The notes below the pieces were generated by a model that had not been told where the DNA came from, made no database searches, and saw nothing but the letters and a program-made list of their open reading frames with translations. Shown one piece after another: positions 19,183 to 28,637 of a stretch of 64,000 nt of DNA. This stretch comes from Phytophthora sp. 'mugwort'. Taxonomy: Eukaryota > Oomycota > Peronosporomycetes > Peronosporales > Peronosporaceae. Position numbers and translations under genes: made by a program. The DNA is taken from the NCBI GenBank assembly GCA_033558025.1, contig JAUCEF010000013.1:4767001-4831000 (forward strand), given 5' to 3'. The stretch's first letter is position 1. Each line of letters begins with the position of its first letter.

Positions 19183-20730
19183 ATGGCTGCACCCGAACTA
19201 AGAGTCAGTGGCAATAATGCCTCGACGCAGGGTAGTCAGACGTACGCCATCATCGTCTGCATGTTTGCATCGCTGGGCGGCTTCTTCTTCGGCTATGACC
19301 AAGGCGTCACATCGGGCGTTTTAATCATGGACTCGTTCCTTGAAGACTATTGCGTGGGTTGGCACAACTTCACATATGAGGATTGCGTGCGCTCTTCGTC
19401 TGACCTCCCTGGACAGTGGACGACCTTCACTGTCTGGTACAATATGGTCTACAACCTCGGCTGTCTCGTGGGTGCCCTCATCGGCGGCTACGTGGCCGAC
19501 AAGTTTGGTCGTCGCGCCACCATCTTCTCGGCCGGCATTCTCTTCTGCGCTGGCACATGCTGGCTATGCGTCACTCCCGCTCAGGAGCACACGATGATCT
19601 ACTTCGCTCGTATCGTCCAAGGCTTCGGTGTGGGTAACTCGTCATTCTCGCTCCCGCTCTTTGGCTCGGAGATGGCTCCAAAGGAGCTGCGTGGCCGTCT
19701 GTCCGGACTCATGGCCATTCCAGTCACGTTCGGTCAGTGGCTCGCAAATCTCATCAATATTCTAGTTGAGAACACGGACCAAGGCTGGCGTATTAGTAAC
19801 GCTGTGTCGATGCTTCCGCCGGTTATTGTCATGCTCGGCATCTTCTGCGTCCCCGAGAGCCCGCGGTGGACGTACCAGCACAAAGGTCGTGAAATGGCAC
19901 TCAATGTACTTAAGCGTTTGCGCCGTACTGACAACGTTCGCGACGAGTTGGACGCTATCGGAGCCCAAATCACTGAAGAAGAGACTGGTAACAAGGGCTT
20001 GCGGGGGCTTTGGGAGCCGTCGATCCGTCGGCGTGTTATCATTGCAATGACCATTCAACTAGGGCAGCAGGCGACGGGTATTAACCCCATCATGACGTAC
20101 GGCTCCATGATTTTCAAGGATATCACGGGCGCTGGCGTGTACGCTTCGCTGTTGCTGAGCGGCGTCAACTGCTTGAGCTCGGGTCCGGGTTTAATTTGGC
20201 TGGACAAGTATGGACGCCGTTACATGGCTCTGATCGGCGCCGTGGGCATGGTCATCGGACACCTCTTCGCTGCCATCTTGTTCTCCGCTGTGTGTGACGG
20301 TAATGTTAATAACGCTGGATGTCCTACGATGGGCGGCTGGTTCATTTGCCTCGGTACGGCGTTTTTCGTCTTCAGTTATTCGGTCTCATGGGGATCTTTG
20401 CCGTGGATCTACTGCTCGGAGATTTTCCCGCTTAACGTGCGTGCGTCAGCTGTGTCCATGTCGACGGCTGCAAATTGGGTCGGCGGCGCCGTCATGACTG
20501 AGGTCGTGAAGCTTTTCCCGTACCTGAACATCAACGGCGTCTTCTTCCTCTTTGCGGGTCTCGCTGTGTGTTGTGGCGTGTTCATCTACTTCTGCTGCCC
20601 GGAGACCAAGGGCATCTTGCTGGAAGACGTCGAAGGGTTGTTCGATCGTGGGTACAGTACAACTACGTCACCGTCCTTTGTCGAGGTTAAGACTCCCGTG
20701 GAACGCAAGAGCGCTGTCGCAATTGCGTAG
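19183..20730 (+). CDS. MFS sugar porter (hexose/H+ symporter type), paralog 1
   Basis: 515 codons from ATG 19183. The frame opens earlier at a TTG (19150) but the ATG aligns with the start of the neighbouring paralog. Twelve hydrophobic segments; sugar-porter signatures are present: FGYDQGVTSG in TM1, ADKFGRRATIF after TM2, PESPRWTYQ before the central loop, QQATGINPIMTYG in TM7, DKYGRRYM after TM8 and PETKGILLEDVE at the C-terminus. TM1 is followed by an extracellular loop with paired cysteines (DYCVGWHNFTYEDC). It should be a plasma-membrane sugar uptake carrier; the actual sugar cannot be read from sequence. Nearly collinear with the gene at 22352 over its whole length, indicating tandem duplication. 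Confidence 0.93.
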   Translation: MAAPELRVSGNNASTQGSQTYAIIVCMFASLGGFFFGYDQGVTSGVLIMDSFLEDYCVGWHNFTYEDCVRSSSDLPGQWTTFTVWYNMVYNLGCLVGALIGGYVADKFGRRATIFSAGILFCAGTCWLCVTPAQEHTMIYFARIVQGFGVGNSSFSLPLFGSEMAPKELRGRLSGLMAIPVTFGQWLANLINILVENTDQGWRISNAVSMLPPVIVMLGIFCVPESPRWTYQHKGREMALNVLKRLRRTDNVRDELDAIGAQITEEETGNKGLRGLWEPSIRRRVIIAMTIQLGQQATGINPIMTYGSMIFKDITGAGVYASLLLSGVNCLSSGPGLIWLDKYGRRYMALIGAVGMVIGHLFAAILFSAVCDGNVNNAGCPTMGGWFICLGTAFFVFSYSVSWGSLPWIYCSEIFPLNVRASAVSMSTAANWVGGAVMTEVVKLFPYLNINGVFFLFAGLAVCCGVFIYFCCPETKGILLEDVEGLFDRGYSTTTSPSFVEVKTPVERKSAVAIA

Positions 20731-21608
20731 AGTAAAATCATCTCGTCCCTTGGGCAAGCGAGGCAGCACACATGGTCTGTCTTCAGTGATAGTGTGATTC
20801 TTGTATAGTGGCTGTAGTGAATCCAGCCAGCTCATCAGTCTGCGTCCGCTCTTGGTAGTTTGGCTATCAGAAAAACAGTTTAATATATGGCAATGCAGAT
20901 ATCCTTGCACCTTGTTACCACAAACCTTTACGATCCGGGCTGAGCCCGCCTCAAGCCATAACGCTAGTCGCCGCCATGTGCTCAAGTGCGAACTGAAGCA
21001 CACGGTGCGACTGTCGCGAACTTCAGAACTGAAGGTGATGGGCGTGAGCCCATCGCGTAGTGGTAATACACGCGACCAGCGATCTGCACAGTGCAGCAAG
21101 TTGAAGTTGTTGAATGCCACACGATCGGGGCGGTTCGTCTGTGACTGCCAACAGACAGCCATGTTTTACTTTGGATCCCGTTACCGATTATCGCTGGCTG
21201 CATTAGGCGCATCGCCACCAGCCCGGTGGTCTTTATTGCCACGACTCTGTTAGAGCAAATCTGGTGGCGTGTTTAACAGTCTGGTTTGGAACTGCGCCTC
21301 AAAACACGACTTCCTATATTACCGGGGCCCCACATGTAGTTTGGGCTGGAAGATGTTCGACCGGGTATCACAACTTGCGACTCGCAAGGGAGGAGGCCTC
21401 CTGCATAGGCCCTATGGCGCAAGCGTTCGCTCGAACGGGTTATCCATGTTAGGAATCTCCATGTTCACACAGTACCTTCATCTGTGAGATCCCAAAAAGG
21501 ACCGTCTCGCTGCTCGCCGCAACCACACCGACGTCGGCGTCACCACAGCCAAGGATGACCGTCGCTGCTCCCAGCAGTGCATCCCGATCGACTTGACTTC
21601 TGTTAGAT
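20731..21608. other. Intergenic region between the sugar transporters; conserved 3' flank
   Basis: No gene seen. The first 100 bp resemble the 3' flank of paralog 2: GCGAGGCAGCAC (about 20758) versus GCGAGGCAACAC (about 23941), then CTTGTATAGTGGCTGTAGTGAA versus TTTGTATAGTGGTCGTATTGAA. The duplication therefore included the 3' UTR, or this stretch is under selection as a processing/terminator signal. Confidence 0.5.
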
Positions 21609-21635
21609 GATCCTCGCAGACTAAAATTAGTCGCG
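21609..21635 (+). promoter_or_regulatory. Shared upstream element, copy 2
   Basis: GATCCTCGCAGACTAAAA followed by TTAGTCGCG, matching the 18805-18835 block apart from a 4-bp deletion and two substitutions. Here it is about 720-740 bp upstream of the transporter ATG rather than about 350-380 bp. Confidence 0.5.
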
Positions 21636-22094
21636 CGTAGCGTAGCGTACTAGATCGCTGAACTCGCCTTGAACTGCGTCAAACACGATCAAGCCTTCTC
21701 AAGCTTGCCGCCGCCGCCAGGCCACAAACAGCTGAACGATTACAATGTTTCGGCACGACGCTTTAAGGTTCACGATGACCATGGTGCTTACTCACGGGCG
21801 AACTGCGGCTCCTACTCGTCCGTCGTCAACCCCTCGGCAAACGACCCCAGGTTTGCCGTGCTCAGCATTGCACCCATCCGAGATCGGCGCGTCGCGGGAT
21901 CTCTTTGGTCGGGGTAGTGCGCGAGGCAGGTGTGTCTGCAAGCATTCCGCTACAGTGCCCGAGACAAGTGGGTCCTGTTTCTGAAGTTGTACTTGTGCAC
22001 ACCCGCCTAGAATGCGGGATCGCAGGTTCTGCCCTGGCACCGTTCATTGCGTTTGCAGATGGCTACTCAAAGACGGGCCGGGCACGTTTTGACA

Positions 22095-22107
22095 CTGTCA
22101 GTGACAG
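22095..22107. promoter_or_regulatory. Palindrome CTGTCAGTGACAG upstream of sugar transporter 2
   Basis: A 13-bp palindrome around a central G, about 245-257 bp before the ATG. It is nearly identical to the left arm of the inverted repeat in the same relative place upstream of paralog 1 (18883). Confidence 0.5.
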
Positions 22108-22229
22108 GCGTGGAAGGGCCCATCCTACGGATCCGTGCGAGACTATGCGCTGGTTGGACCTGGCTCTGAAGGCCCAAGGCGACGATGGAGCTCAGCCCAA
22201 GAAACGCACGGCGGGGACGCCTTGATTCC

Positions 22230-22266
22230 TTCATTCCTGCATTCGAAGCACGTTCATTCCTGCATT
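22230..22266 (+). promoter_or_regulatory. Tandem initiator-like repeat before sugar transporter 2
   Basis: TTCATTCCTGCATT occurs twice, 23 bp apart (22230 and 22253). The second copy continues as TTCATTCCTGCATTTGC, a good match to the oomycete Inr form, about 85-100 bp before the ATG. Two adjacent initiators could give two start sites. Confidence 0.45.
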
Positions 22267-22351
22267 TGCTCTCTGGACAAGAAGCGCCCCCCACCTGGCC
22301 CCGGGTAAACATCTTCACAACTCACGGCCACGTAACCACTCACGGTCTCCG

Positions 22352-23911
22352 ATGGCTCCCAGTGTGAACATCCACAGTTTCCACGATGCGGACACCCCGA
22401 CCACGGGCAGCAGCCGCTATGCCATCATCGTGTGCGCGTTCGCCTCCCTCGGTGGCTTCTTTTTTGGCTACGATCAAGGCGTGACCTCCGGCGTGCTGAT
22501 CATGGACTCGTTCCTGAACGATTATTGCGTGGGCTGGCACAATTTCACGTATGAAGACTGCATTCGGTCGTCCTCGGACTTGCCTGGAGAATGGACGACC
22601 TTCACCGTCTGGTACAACATGGTCTACAACCTCGGTTGTCTCGTTGGCGCCCTGATCGGCGGCTACATCGCTGACCGCTACGGTCGCCGTGCCACCATCC
22701 TTTCGGCCGGTATCCTCTTCTGCATCGGCACGTGCTGGGTGTGCTTGAACCCCGCTCAAGACCACACGCTCATGTACATTGCGCGTGTCGTTCAGGGCTT
22801 TGGCGTCGGCAACTCGTCGTTTTCACTCCCGTTGTTCGGCTCTGAGATGGCGCCGAAGGAGCTCCGTGCGCGTCTGTCGGGCTTGATGGTGCTTCCCGTC
22901 ACGTTCGGCCAGTGGCTCGCGAACCTTGTTAACATCATCGTCATGGACGACAGTCAAGGCTGGCGTATCAGTAACGCCGTGTCGATGATCCCACCGGTGA
23001 TCGTCATGTGCGGCATCTTCTGCGTTCCCGAGAGCCCTCGATGGACGTACCAACAGAAGGGCAGAGAGGAGGCCGAGGCGGTGCTCAAGCGTCTGCGACA
23101 GACGGACGACGTGCGCCATGAGCTCGAAGCGATCGGGGATCAGATTACGCAGGAGGAAACCGGAAACAAGGGCATGGCTGGACTGTGGGAACCCACGGTT
23201 CGAAGACGCGTGTTTATTGCCATGGCGCTGCAGCTTGGACAGCAGGCGACAGGCATTAACCCGATCATGACGTACGGTTCGCTTATCTTCAAGGATATCA
23301 CGGGCGCTGGTATTTACGCTTCGCTCCTTCTGAGTGGTGTCAACTGCTTGAGCACGACGCCGGGGTTAATCTGGCTCGACAAGTACGGACGTCGCTATAT
23401 GGCCATGATCGGTGCTGTTGGCATGGTCATCGGTCACTTGTTCGCTGCTATTCTGTTCACGGCTATTTGCGACGGCAACGTCGACGACTCCGGCTGCCCG
23501 TCTGTCGGCGGCTGGTTTATCTGCATTGGTACGGCATTCTTCGTCTTCAGCTACGCCGTGTCCTGGGGTGCTCTGCCCTGGATTTACTGCTCGGAGATTT
23601 TCCCGCTCAATGTGCGTGCGTCTGCTGTGTCTGTGGCCACCGCTGCCAACTGGATCGGTGGTGCCGCGATGACGGAGGTCGTGAAGCTCTTCCCGTATAT
23701 GAACATTAACGGCGTGTTCTTCATGTTTGCTGGCCTCGCGCTGCTGTGCGGCGTGTTCATCTACTTCTACTGCCCGGAGACCAAAGGCATTCTGCTCGAA
23801 GATATCGAAACCCTCTTTAGCCGTAGCAACCACACGGCTACCACGCCATCGTACGTCGAAGTCAAGACCCCCGTAGCCGCTACCGACAAGAGCCCGGTCG
23901 CCATGGCATAA
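22352..23911 (+). CDS. MFS sugar porter (hexose/H+ symporter type), paralog 2
   Basis: 519 codons from ATG 22352. Same twelve-helix plan and signatures as the 19183 gene: FGYDQGVTSG, ADRYGRRATIL, PESPRWTYQ, QQATGINPIMTYG, DKYGRRYM and PETKGILLEDIE. The two proteins align almost without gaps. Differences concentrate in the N-terminal tail (MAPSVNIHSFHDADTPTTG versus MAAPELRVSGNNASTQ), the loop around residue 190 and the C-terminal tail. Expected in the plasma membrane as a proton-coupled sugar carrier. Codon use is strongly C/G-ending, as in the neighbour, consistent with high expression. Confidence 0.93.
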   Translation: MAPSVNIHSFHDADTPTTGSSRYAIIVCAFASLGGFFFGYDQGVTSGVLIMDSFLNDYCVGWHNFTYEDCIRSSSDLPGEWTTFTVWYNMVYNLGCLVGALIGGYIADRYGRRATILSAGILFCIGTCWVCLNPAQDHTLMYIARVVQGFGVGNSSFSLPLFGSEMAPKELRARLSGLMVLPVTFGQWLANLVNIIVMDDSQGWRISNAVSMIPPVIVMCGIFCVPESPRWTYQQKGREEAEAVLKRLRQTDDVRHELEAIGDQITQEETGNKGMAGLWEPTVRRRVFIAMALQLGQQATGINPIMTYGSLIFKDITGAGIYASLLLSGVNCLSTTPGLIWLDKYGRRYMAMIGAVGMVIGHLFAAILFTAICDGNVDDSGCPSVGGWFICIGTAFFVFSYAVSWGALPWIYCSEIFPLNVRASAVSVATAANWIGGAAMTEVVKLFPYMNINGVFFMFAGLALLCGVFIYFYCPETKGILLEDIETLFSRSNHTATTPSYVEVKTPVAATDKSPVAMA

Positions 23912-24525
23912 ACAATATTCGCGTTGCAGGTCGAAACAAAGCGAGGCAACACGCTGCCTGGACTTTTGTATAGTGGTCGTATTGAAGCCCGTCCATCAAT
24001 TGTGCGCGTCCTCGTTGTAGTTAGTTGAAAGCAGTTGATAGTAAGCATGGAGTTGTAAAGACATGGCAGGACGTCGAGTCCTAATTGCTGCGCAGATTGC
24101 CTTACTGGTTCATGTACAGCGGGCCATGTAAGTGAAGCTCCCCATATTGTTTTGTTTGTATGTTGAAGTGGCATTTTGTTTAGAGGTATTTTAATAACAT
24201 TGAAATCTTGATGTTCAAAACGGAGGAGTGTACATAAAATCCTCTCGAATGTGATATTTCTGCAACACTATCACTCATTGGAGTCATCACAAACTGGACT
24301 TGGTACCACAGCCGCTAACCAGAGGATAGAACATTTTACTTGCTCTTGTAGGTATGTCATCTAAGCACGTGCCCAAATGTATCTCTCTACAGTAATGTGC
24401 GTGAATAAGCAACACCTGATATGGATAAAAGTAGAGAGGGTATAAAAAGAAGGAGGTTTGGTGAAATCGTCACATGTACTACAGTGTAATTTAGTTCAAT
24501 ACGAATGACACGTTACTTTTGCTTA
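23912..24525. other. 3' flank of sugar transporter 2; no further gene
   Basis: Contains the 3' element shared with paralog 1 (about 23941-23990), then AT-richer sequence with no supported frame. It forms the boundary between the conserved transporter pair and the repeat island. Confidence 0.55.
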
Positions 24526-25763
24526 TCAAAGTCGAATGAAGCCAGCAATTACGTATGGTGGTGACCGACACTTGTTCCAGGCCGCTTCACACCACTCTAA
24601 TGTTGTCAACATACACACTTTATAAGGGTTCCCATCAAATTCACCAAGTTGCTCAAAAACGTGCATCATTTTTTTTAGAGAGGACCACCCGTTTGATGCA
24701 AATATGTAATACCTTGGTCCATATTGGCTGAATCCTGGCCGTAGTACTTGATGGTAGCCTGAGGACACGGACGTGGGTCAGTTGAAGACCTGTCTCGTCA
24801 TGCGACGAAGCGTTGTCGACGAGAAACAGCATTCGTCGCTCCTGAAGCGCCATCTTCTTGTCGAGATCTACGAGCCGCTGCTGGTACATCCATGTAGTCA
24901 TCCAGCCCTTCTCCGCCCCCGCATACTGTATATTGGTAGGCTTTTTGGGAAACCATCTGTGTTTCGCCGCCGTACCCATGAATAGAAGCGGAAGCTTCTC
25001 AGTGCCGTCTGGATTGACACAGCACGCCATTGTGACGCGGGATTTGCTTTGCTTCAACGCGGGGGCGGCGTTCTTGCTAATGGAGTCGCGCGGGGATGCG
25101 TTGTAGAAAAACGCGGACTCATCCATGTTGAATACATTGGACGGTGCGTATTGGCGACGACTGCCTTCAGCGCATTCAGCTCCTCTTGTATTCCATCGAG
25201 GTCTACAGACGAGGACCCATCAAACTCTCGACGCCAACGAAACCCATGTCGCTTCCACGAGCGACCAAACTTAGGCTGTTGTGTCTTTGGTATGCGCAGC
25301 TTTTCCGCCAGCGTAGTCGCGTAGTAAGCGATGATGACGCCGCTAAGAAAGATCCTTCCAGCTCCGCAAGCATGATAAAGTCCACAACGTTGTGGTTGAT
25401 AAGAAACAGGGCGCGAGTTGGCGAATTCTTGCGGCTAGCGTGATCAATAGCGCTCTCCATCAACTTGGCTCGCGCTTTTAGCGTCCTACTAATCATAGGT
25501 TTGCTAGGCGGTGAGTTTAGACATTAACTCACCTCGGCCCATAGAGCGAGCTCATGGAAGGACATTGTGCCGACGATTTGGCCTTGCAGTATCTTTTGCT
25601 GTCTTGTGAGTCGAGTGAGCTTGATAAGTTCTGCCTTCATCGTGTTGTCGAAGTGCTTGGTATGTAGCGAGAGAATTAATGTGTGGTTTGATATTCCGGG
25701 CATGTAGGACCACAGACGATATTCACGCCTCAGAAAAATCTTCTCAGTGATTGGCGGATTCAA
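24526..25763 (-). pseudogene. pogo/CENP-B-like (DDE superfamily) transposase, frameshifted
   Basis: On the reverse strand, fragments in different frames follow transposase order: an N-terminal helix-turn-helix piece (LTRLTRQQKILQG, about 25590; then SRTLKARAKLMES, about 25470), a second DNA-binding piece with FGRSWKRHGFRWRREFDG (about 25250), and a DDE core with YAPSNVFNMDESAFFYN (about 25120) and LVDNASSH (about 24810), ending with MLTTLEWCEAAW (about 24590), as in pogo-type elements. The switch from the HTH frame to NMDESAF near 25150 needs a one-base shift, and the core breaks again after the second Asp. The element is dead. Left and right ends were not found. Confidence 0.75.
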
Positions 25764-25814
25764 AACTCCTCCCGGCGATTGGCGGAATTCTAAAATTCTT
25801 CGGTAATTGGCGGA
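25750..25814 (+). repeat. ATTGGCGGA motif three times at 28-bp period
   Basis: ATTGGCGGA starts at 25750, 25778 and 25806, exactly 28 bp apart; intervening bases are partly conserved between the first two units. It lies at the 5' side of the pogo-like pseudogene and could be a subterminal transposase-binding array, but no matching array was found at the other end. Confidence 0.55.
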
Positions 25815-25833
25815 CTTAAGGTCATACCATGGG

Positions 25834-26515
25834 CAATCGCTATAAGCGCCTTTTCAAGCCACGGCAGATAACGTCCTTAAGCAGCAAGCCGAGTGCGTTG
25901 CACACACATCCGTACTAGAAGACGCACCGTGGGTGCTCTTCTGGATCCGTTCTCGAATGTACTTGGACAGCACCGCCGTCGTGGGCGTTACATGTAAAGG
26001 GTGACGACCCTTATTCCACTAAATCAGTATTGCCTCAAATCTTGCGTGATATCTCCCTTGGTCGAGTCCAATAAATTGTACCAGTCAATAGGTTTTGACC
26101 GCTGCTTTTTCATGCACATTACTGTACCTGGAGTGAATCACCTTTCAGGATATCACGGACGAGAGAAGTGTCTGTAGAACAAATTTTGCCCTCGCTTCCA
26201 ACGTGTGTTAAGACTTCATAGGAAGTTAAATATCGAAGGTGATAGGTTTCTATAAGTACGGTTTCGGGCGTCGTCGCCGTATCTGGTGGAAGCAGGCCCT
26301 CCGCATAACACGACAAATATACTGGAATCTGTGTACGGAATTATTTATTCGACAAGATCGCAGAAAATACGGAATAATTTACGGTCGAGTTGACTTTTAC
26401 GTCTACAAAAAATATTTTCTGGTAAATACGTATTTGATTTTGCTTTTGCTTTTCTGAGCTACTGCTGCATATCTAGACACCACAAAAGCACTGGTTGTGG
26501 ATACTCCTCCATATA
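25834..26515. other. Repeat-island spacer, no gene recognised
   Basis: AT-rich sequence with no frame showing recognisable domains; sits between the pogo-like and mariner-like elements. Confidence 0.5.
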
Positions 26516-26535
26516 CTCTGTTCCACCTGAATATG
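26516..26535 (+). repeat. Probable left terminal repeat of mariner-like element 1
   Basis: CTCTGTTCCACCTGAATATG is similar (16 of 20) to the reverse complement of 31727-31746 (CTCTGTCCCACCAAATTATG), and both lie 5' of a mariner-like start codon (209 and 158 bp before). No right-end partner was found. Confidence 0.4.
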
Positions 26536-26724
26536 CGCATTGAGGTTTATCTTGTGAGTGAAGCTTAACTCTATTGAATAAAAAGGTGCGAGTCTCTGGA
26601 ATCTAAATCGCCGCGTTCAAGTGCCTAACTGCCAGTCATCCCCGAGGCGCTGCCAGCCATCGACATCTATGCTGGGCGCCAAACGCCAGCCAGGCATTGG
26701 CACACTACACTATTCATCTACACG

Positions 26725-28159
26725 ATGCCCGGACGCACAGCCCAGAACCACGATATCCAGCCCTCAACCCGCGTCACCGTTGTCATCTTCCTGACCAGGC
26801 ACAGCGTTGCCGGCGTGCCCATGAAAGGCGCCGTCAAGCAAGTTGTTGCTTCGTTTGGGGTTTGTCGGGCGTCTGTGGCAAAAATCTGGCGGTGCCGAGA
26901 AGACGTTGCAGCACTCCTGGCTACACCAAAGAGTCAACCGCGCTCCCACGCCAAGGAAGCTTCGCAATAGGATGTCGCTCGACGTGTAGCCGCGGTACCG
27001 ATCTGCTAGCGACAGACGCTGGTCTCGCTGGCGCGAGCCGCCCAGATCCCGAAGACGACTCTTGGCGCCACCTTCGTGATGGTGCGCTTCGCCGAGTCGT
27101 GCAGCACGTGAAGCCGACCCTGACCGACGGCCAAAGTACAGGCGGCTTTTGCTCTTCGCGCTGAGTCACGTGCAACGCCCTATTGGTTAGTTGTTGCCAA
27201 TGATATGCTGCTATATATCAGCTATTAATTATGGTCCGTATTTCCTGTTGCAGCTGGCAGAACGTATCGAATGCACCACATGTACGACGTGGTGCATTTC
27301 GATGAGAAATGGTTTAACCTGTATAAAGCTTCTTCGAAATTTTATATTATTCCAAACGAGCCCCTGCCCTATAGCTCGACGCCAAACAAAAGATACATCG
27401 GTAAAGTGATGTTTTTAGCGGCGGTGGCCAGGCCTAGATACAACTTTCGTACGAAGCAGATATTTGACGGGAAAGTCGGCATTTGGCCGATCATTGAGCG
27501 CAGCCCGGCTAAGCGCACGTCCGTCAACCGTCCTGCCGGAACCATGTGATGAAGAACGTCAACATGACGCGTTCAGTCTGCACGAAGATGCTATAAGGGC
27601 TAGTATTCCCTGCCATTCGCAGTAAATGGCCTGGTACGTCCCTAATGCGACTGCTGTAAACTAATTTTCGGCTGACATCATCTTTGCTCTATTGCTACTA
27701 GGACGTAAGAAGGGAGTGCTTCAGGTGCAGCAAGATAATGCTGGGCCTCATGTATCTCCTTACAGTGCGGGCATTGTGCAGGCGGGTGAGCTAGACGGCT
27801 GGCGTATCAAAATGACGTGCCAGCAGCCTAGATCACCTGACCTAAATGTTTTTGACCTCGGTGTCTTCTCTTCGCTCCAAGCCTACCAGTACCAGCGCAA
27901 CTCGTATGATGTGGACAGTCTCATTGCAGCAGTCGAAGACGCGTTTAAGAAGAACCCATCTTCAGTTCTCGACAAGTCGGTCGTGACCCTACAGAAGGTC
28001 ATGCAGAGCGCGATTGCAAGCGTCGGCGGCAACGACTACCGGCTTCCTCGTGTGCGCAAGGAGCACTACCGCAATGACATATCGTCATCGACCTTGCCGA
28101 TCAATGCAGAGTTGGTTGTAGAGGGGTTGAATGTGTTGGCTGAGATGACATACACCTAA
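26725..28159 (+). pseudogene. Mariner-like DD39D transposase with two introns, mutated (copy 1)
   Basis: Starts MPGRTAQNHDIQPSTRV. An HTH-like N-terminal region is broken by TAG at 26970 and by frameshifts up to KPTLTD (about 27115). The core is well kept: HFDEKWFN (first Asp), PNKRYIGKVMF, GKVGIWPI, QQDNAGPH (second Asp) and SPDLNVFD (third Asp); 39 residues separate the last two catalytic Asps, the DD39D spacing of plant-type mariners. Two introns restore the frame: 27186-27253 (phase 1, GTTAGT...TTGCAG, giving the junction to AGRTYRMHHM) and 27634-27701 (GTACGT...TACTAG, giving WPGRKKGVL). Between them one frameshift after RPAGT and a TAA (about 27590) disable the protein. Confidence 0.82.
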
Positions 28160-28637
28160 AGCGTAGGTTTTAGCATCTATTATGAAGTCGATTTTGTTCC
28201 TCGTCTTATTGGTAAAAAATCCAGTCCAACCTCGAGTAAAACCTCATAATAACACGTGTTCTTTCTGCTCATAAATCAACGTTTCAGAGTCTCTAAATAA
28301 TCTTCTCGCTGTAGAGTACCATCGCAGCTTGACGCAACTGTGTTGCGAGCTAATATCGCTTCTAATTAGCCGAACCACGAAATTGAACCTTTTCCCTCTC
28401 AAAACTGATCATGGTAAACGCTAGCTTACTCTTGGTCGAAGTACAAAACGCAGACGAGAAAAATGGTGTAGAACCACCGCTTCCTTGGACTTCATCAGGC
28501 AATTCGCAGATTTATCCAACTCGCTCTTGATCCACCAGCAGAAAAGCATAACTAAAAAATCCATACTAAAGTGGAACGGAGAAGTAGCTGCCACAACTCT
28601 CGCCCCTTCCATCTTAAGCCTCATTTTCGAATCAAGA
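28160..28637. other. Spacer between mariner-like element 1 and hAT element 1
   Basis: No supported gene. The right end of the mariner-like element should lie in the first few hundred bases, but no reverse complement of its 5' end was seen. Confidence 0.45.

Noticed and set aside
22340..23833. Long antisense frames opposite sugar transporter 2
   Set aside because: Arise from the C/G-ending codon bias of the real gene; His/Arg/Asp-rich with no domain.
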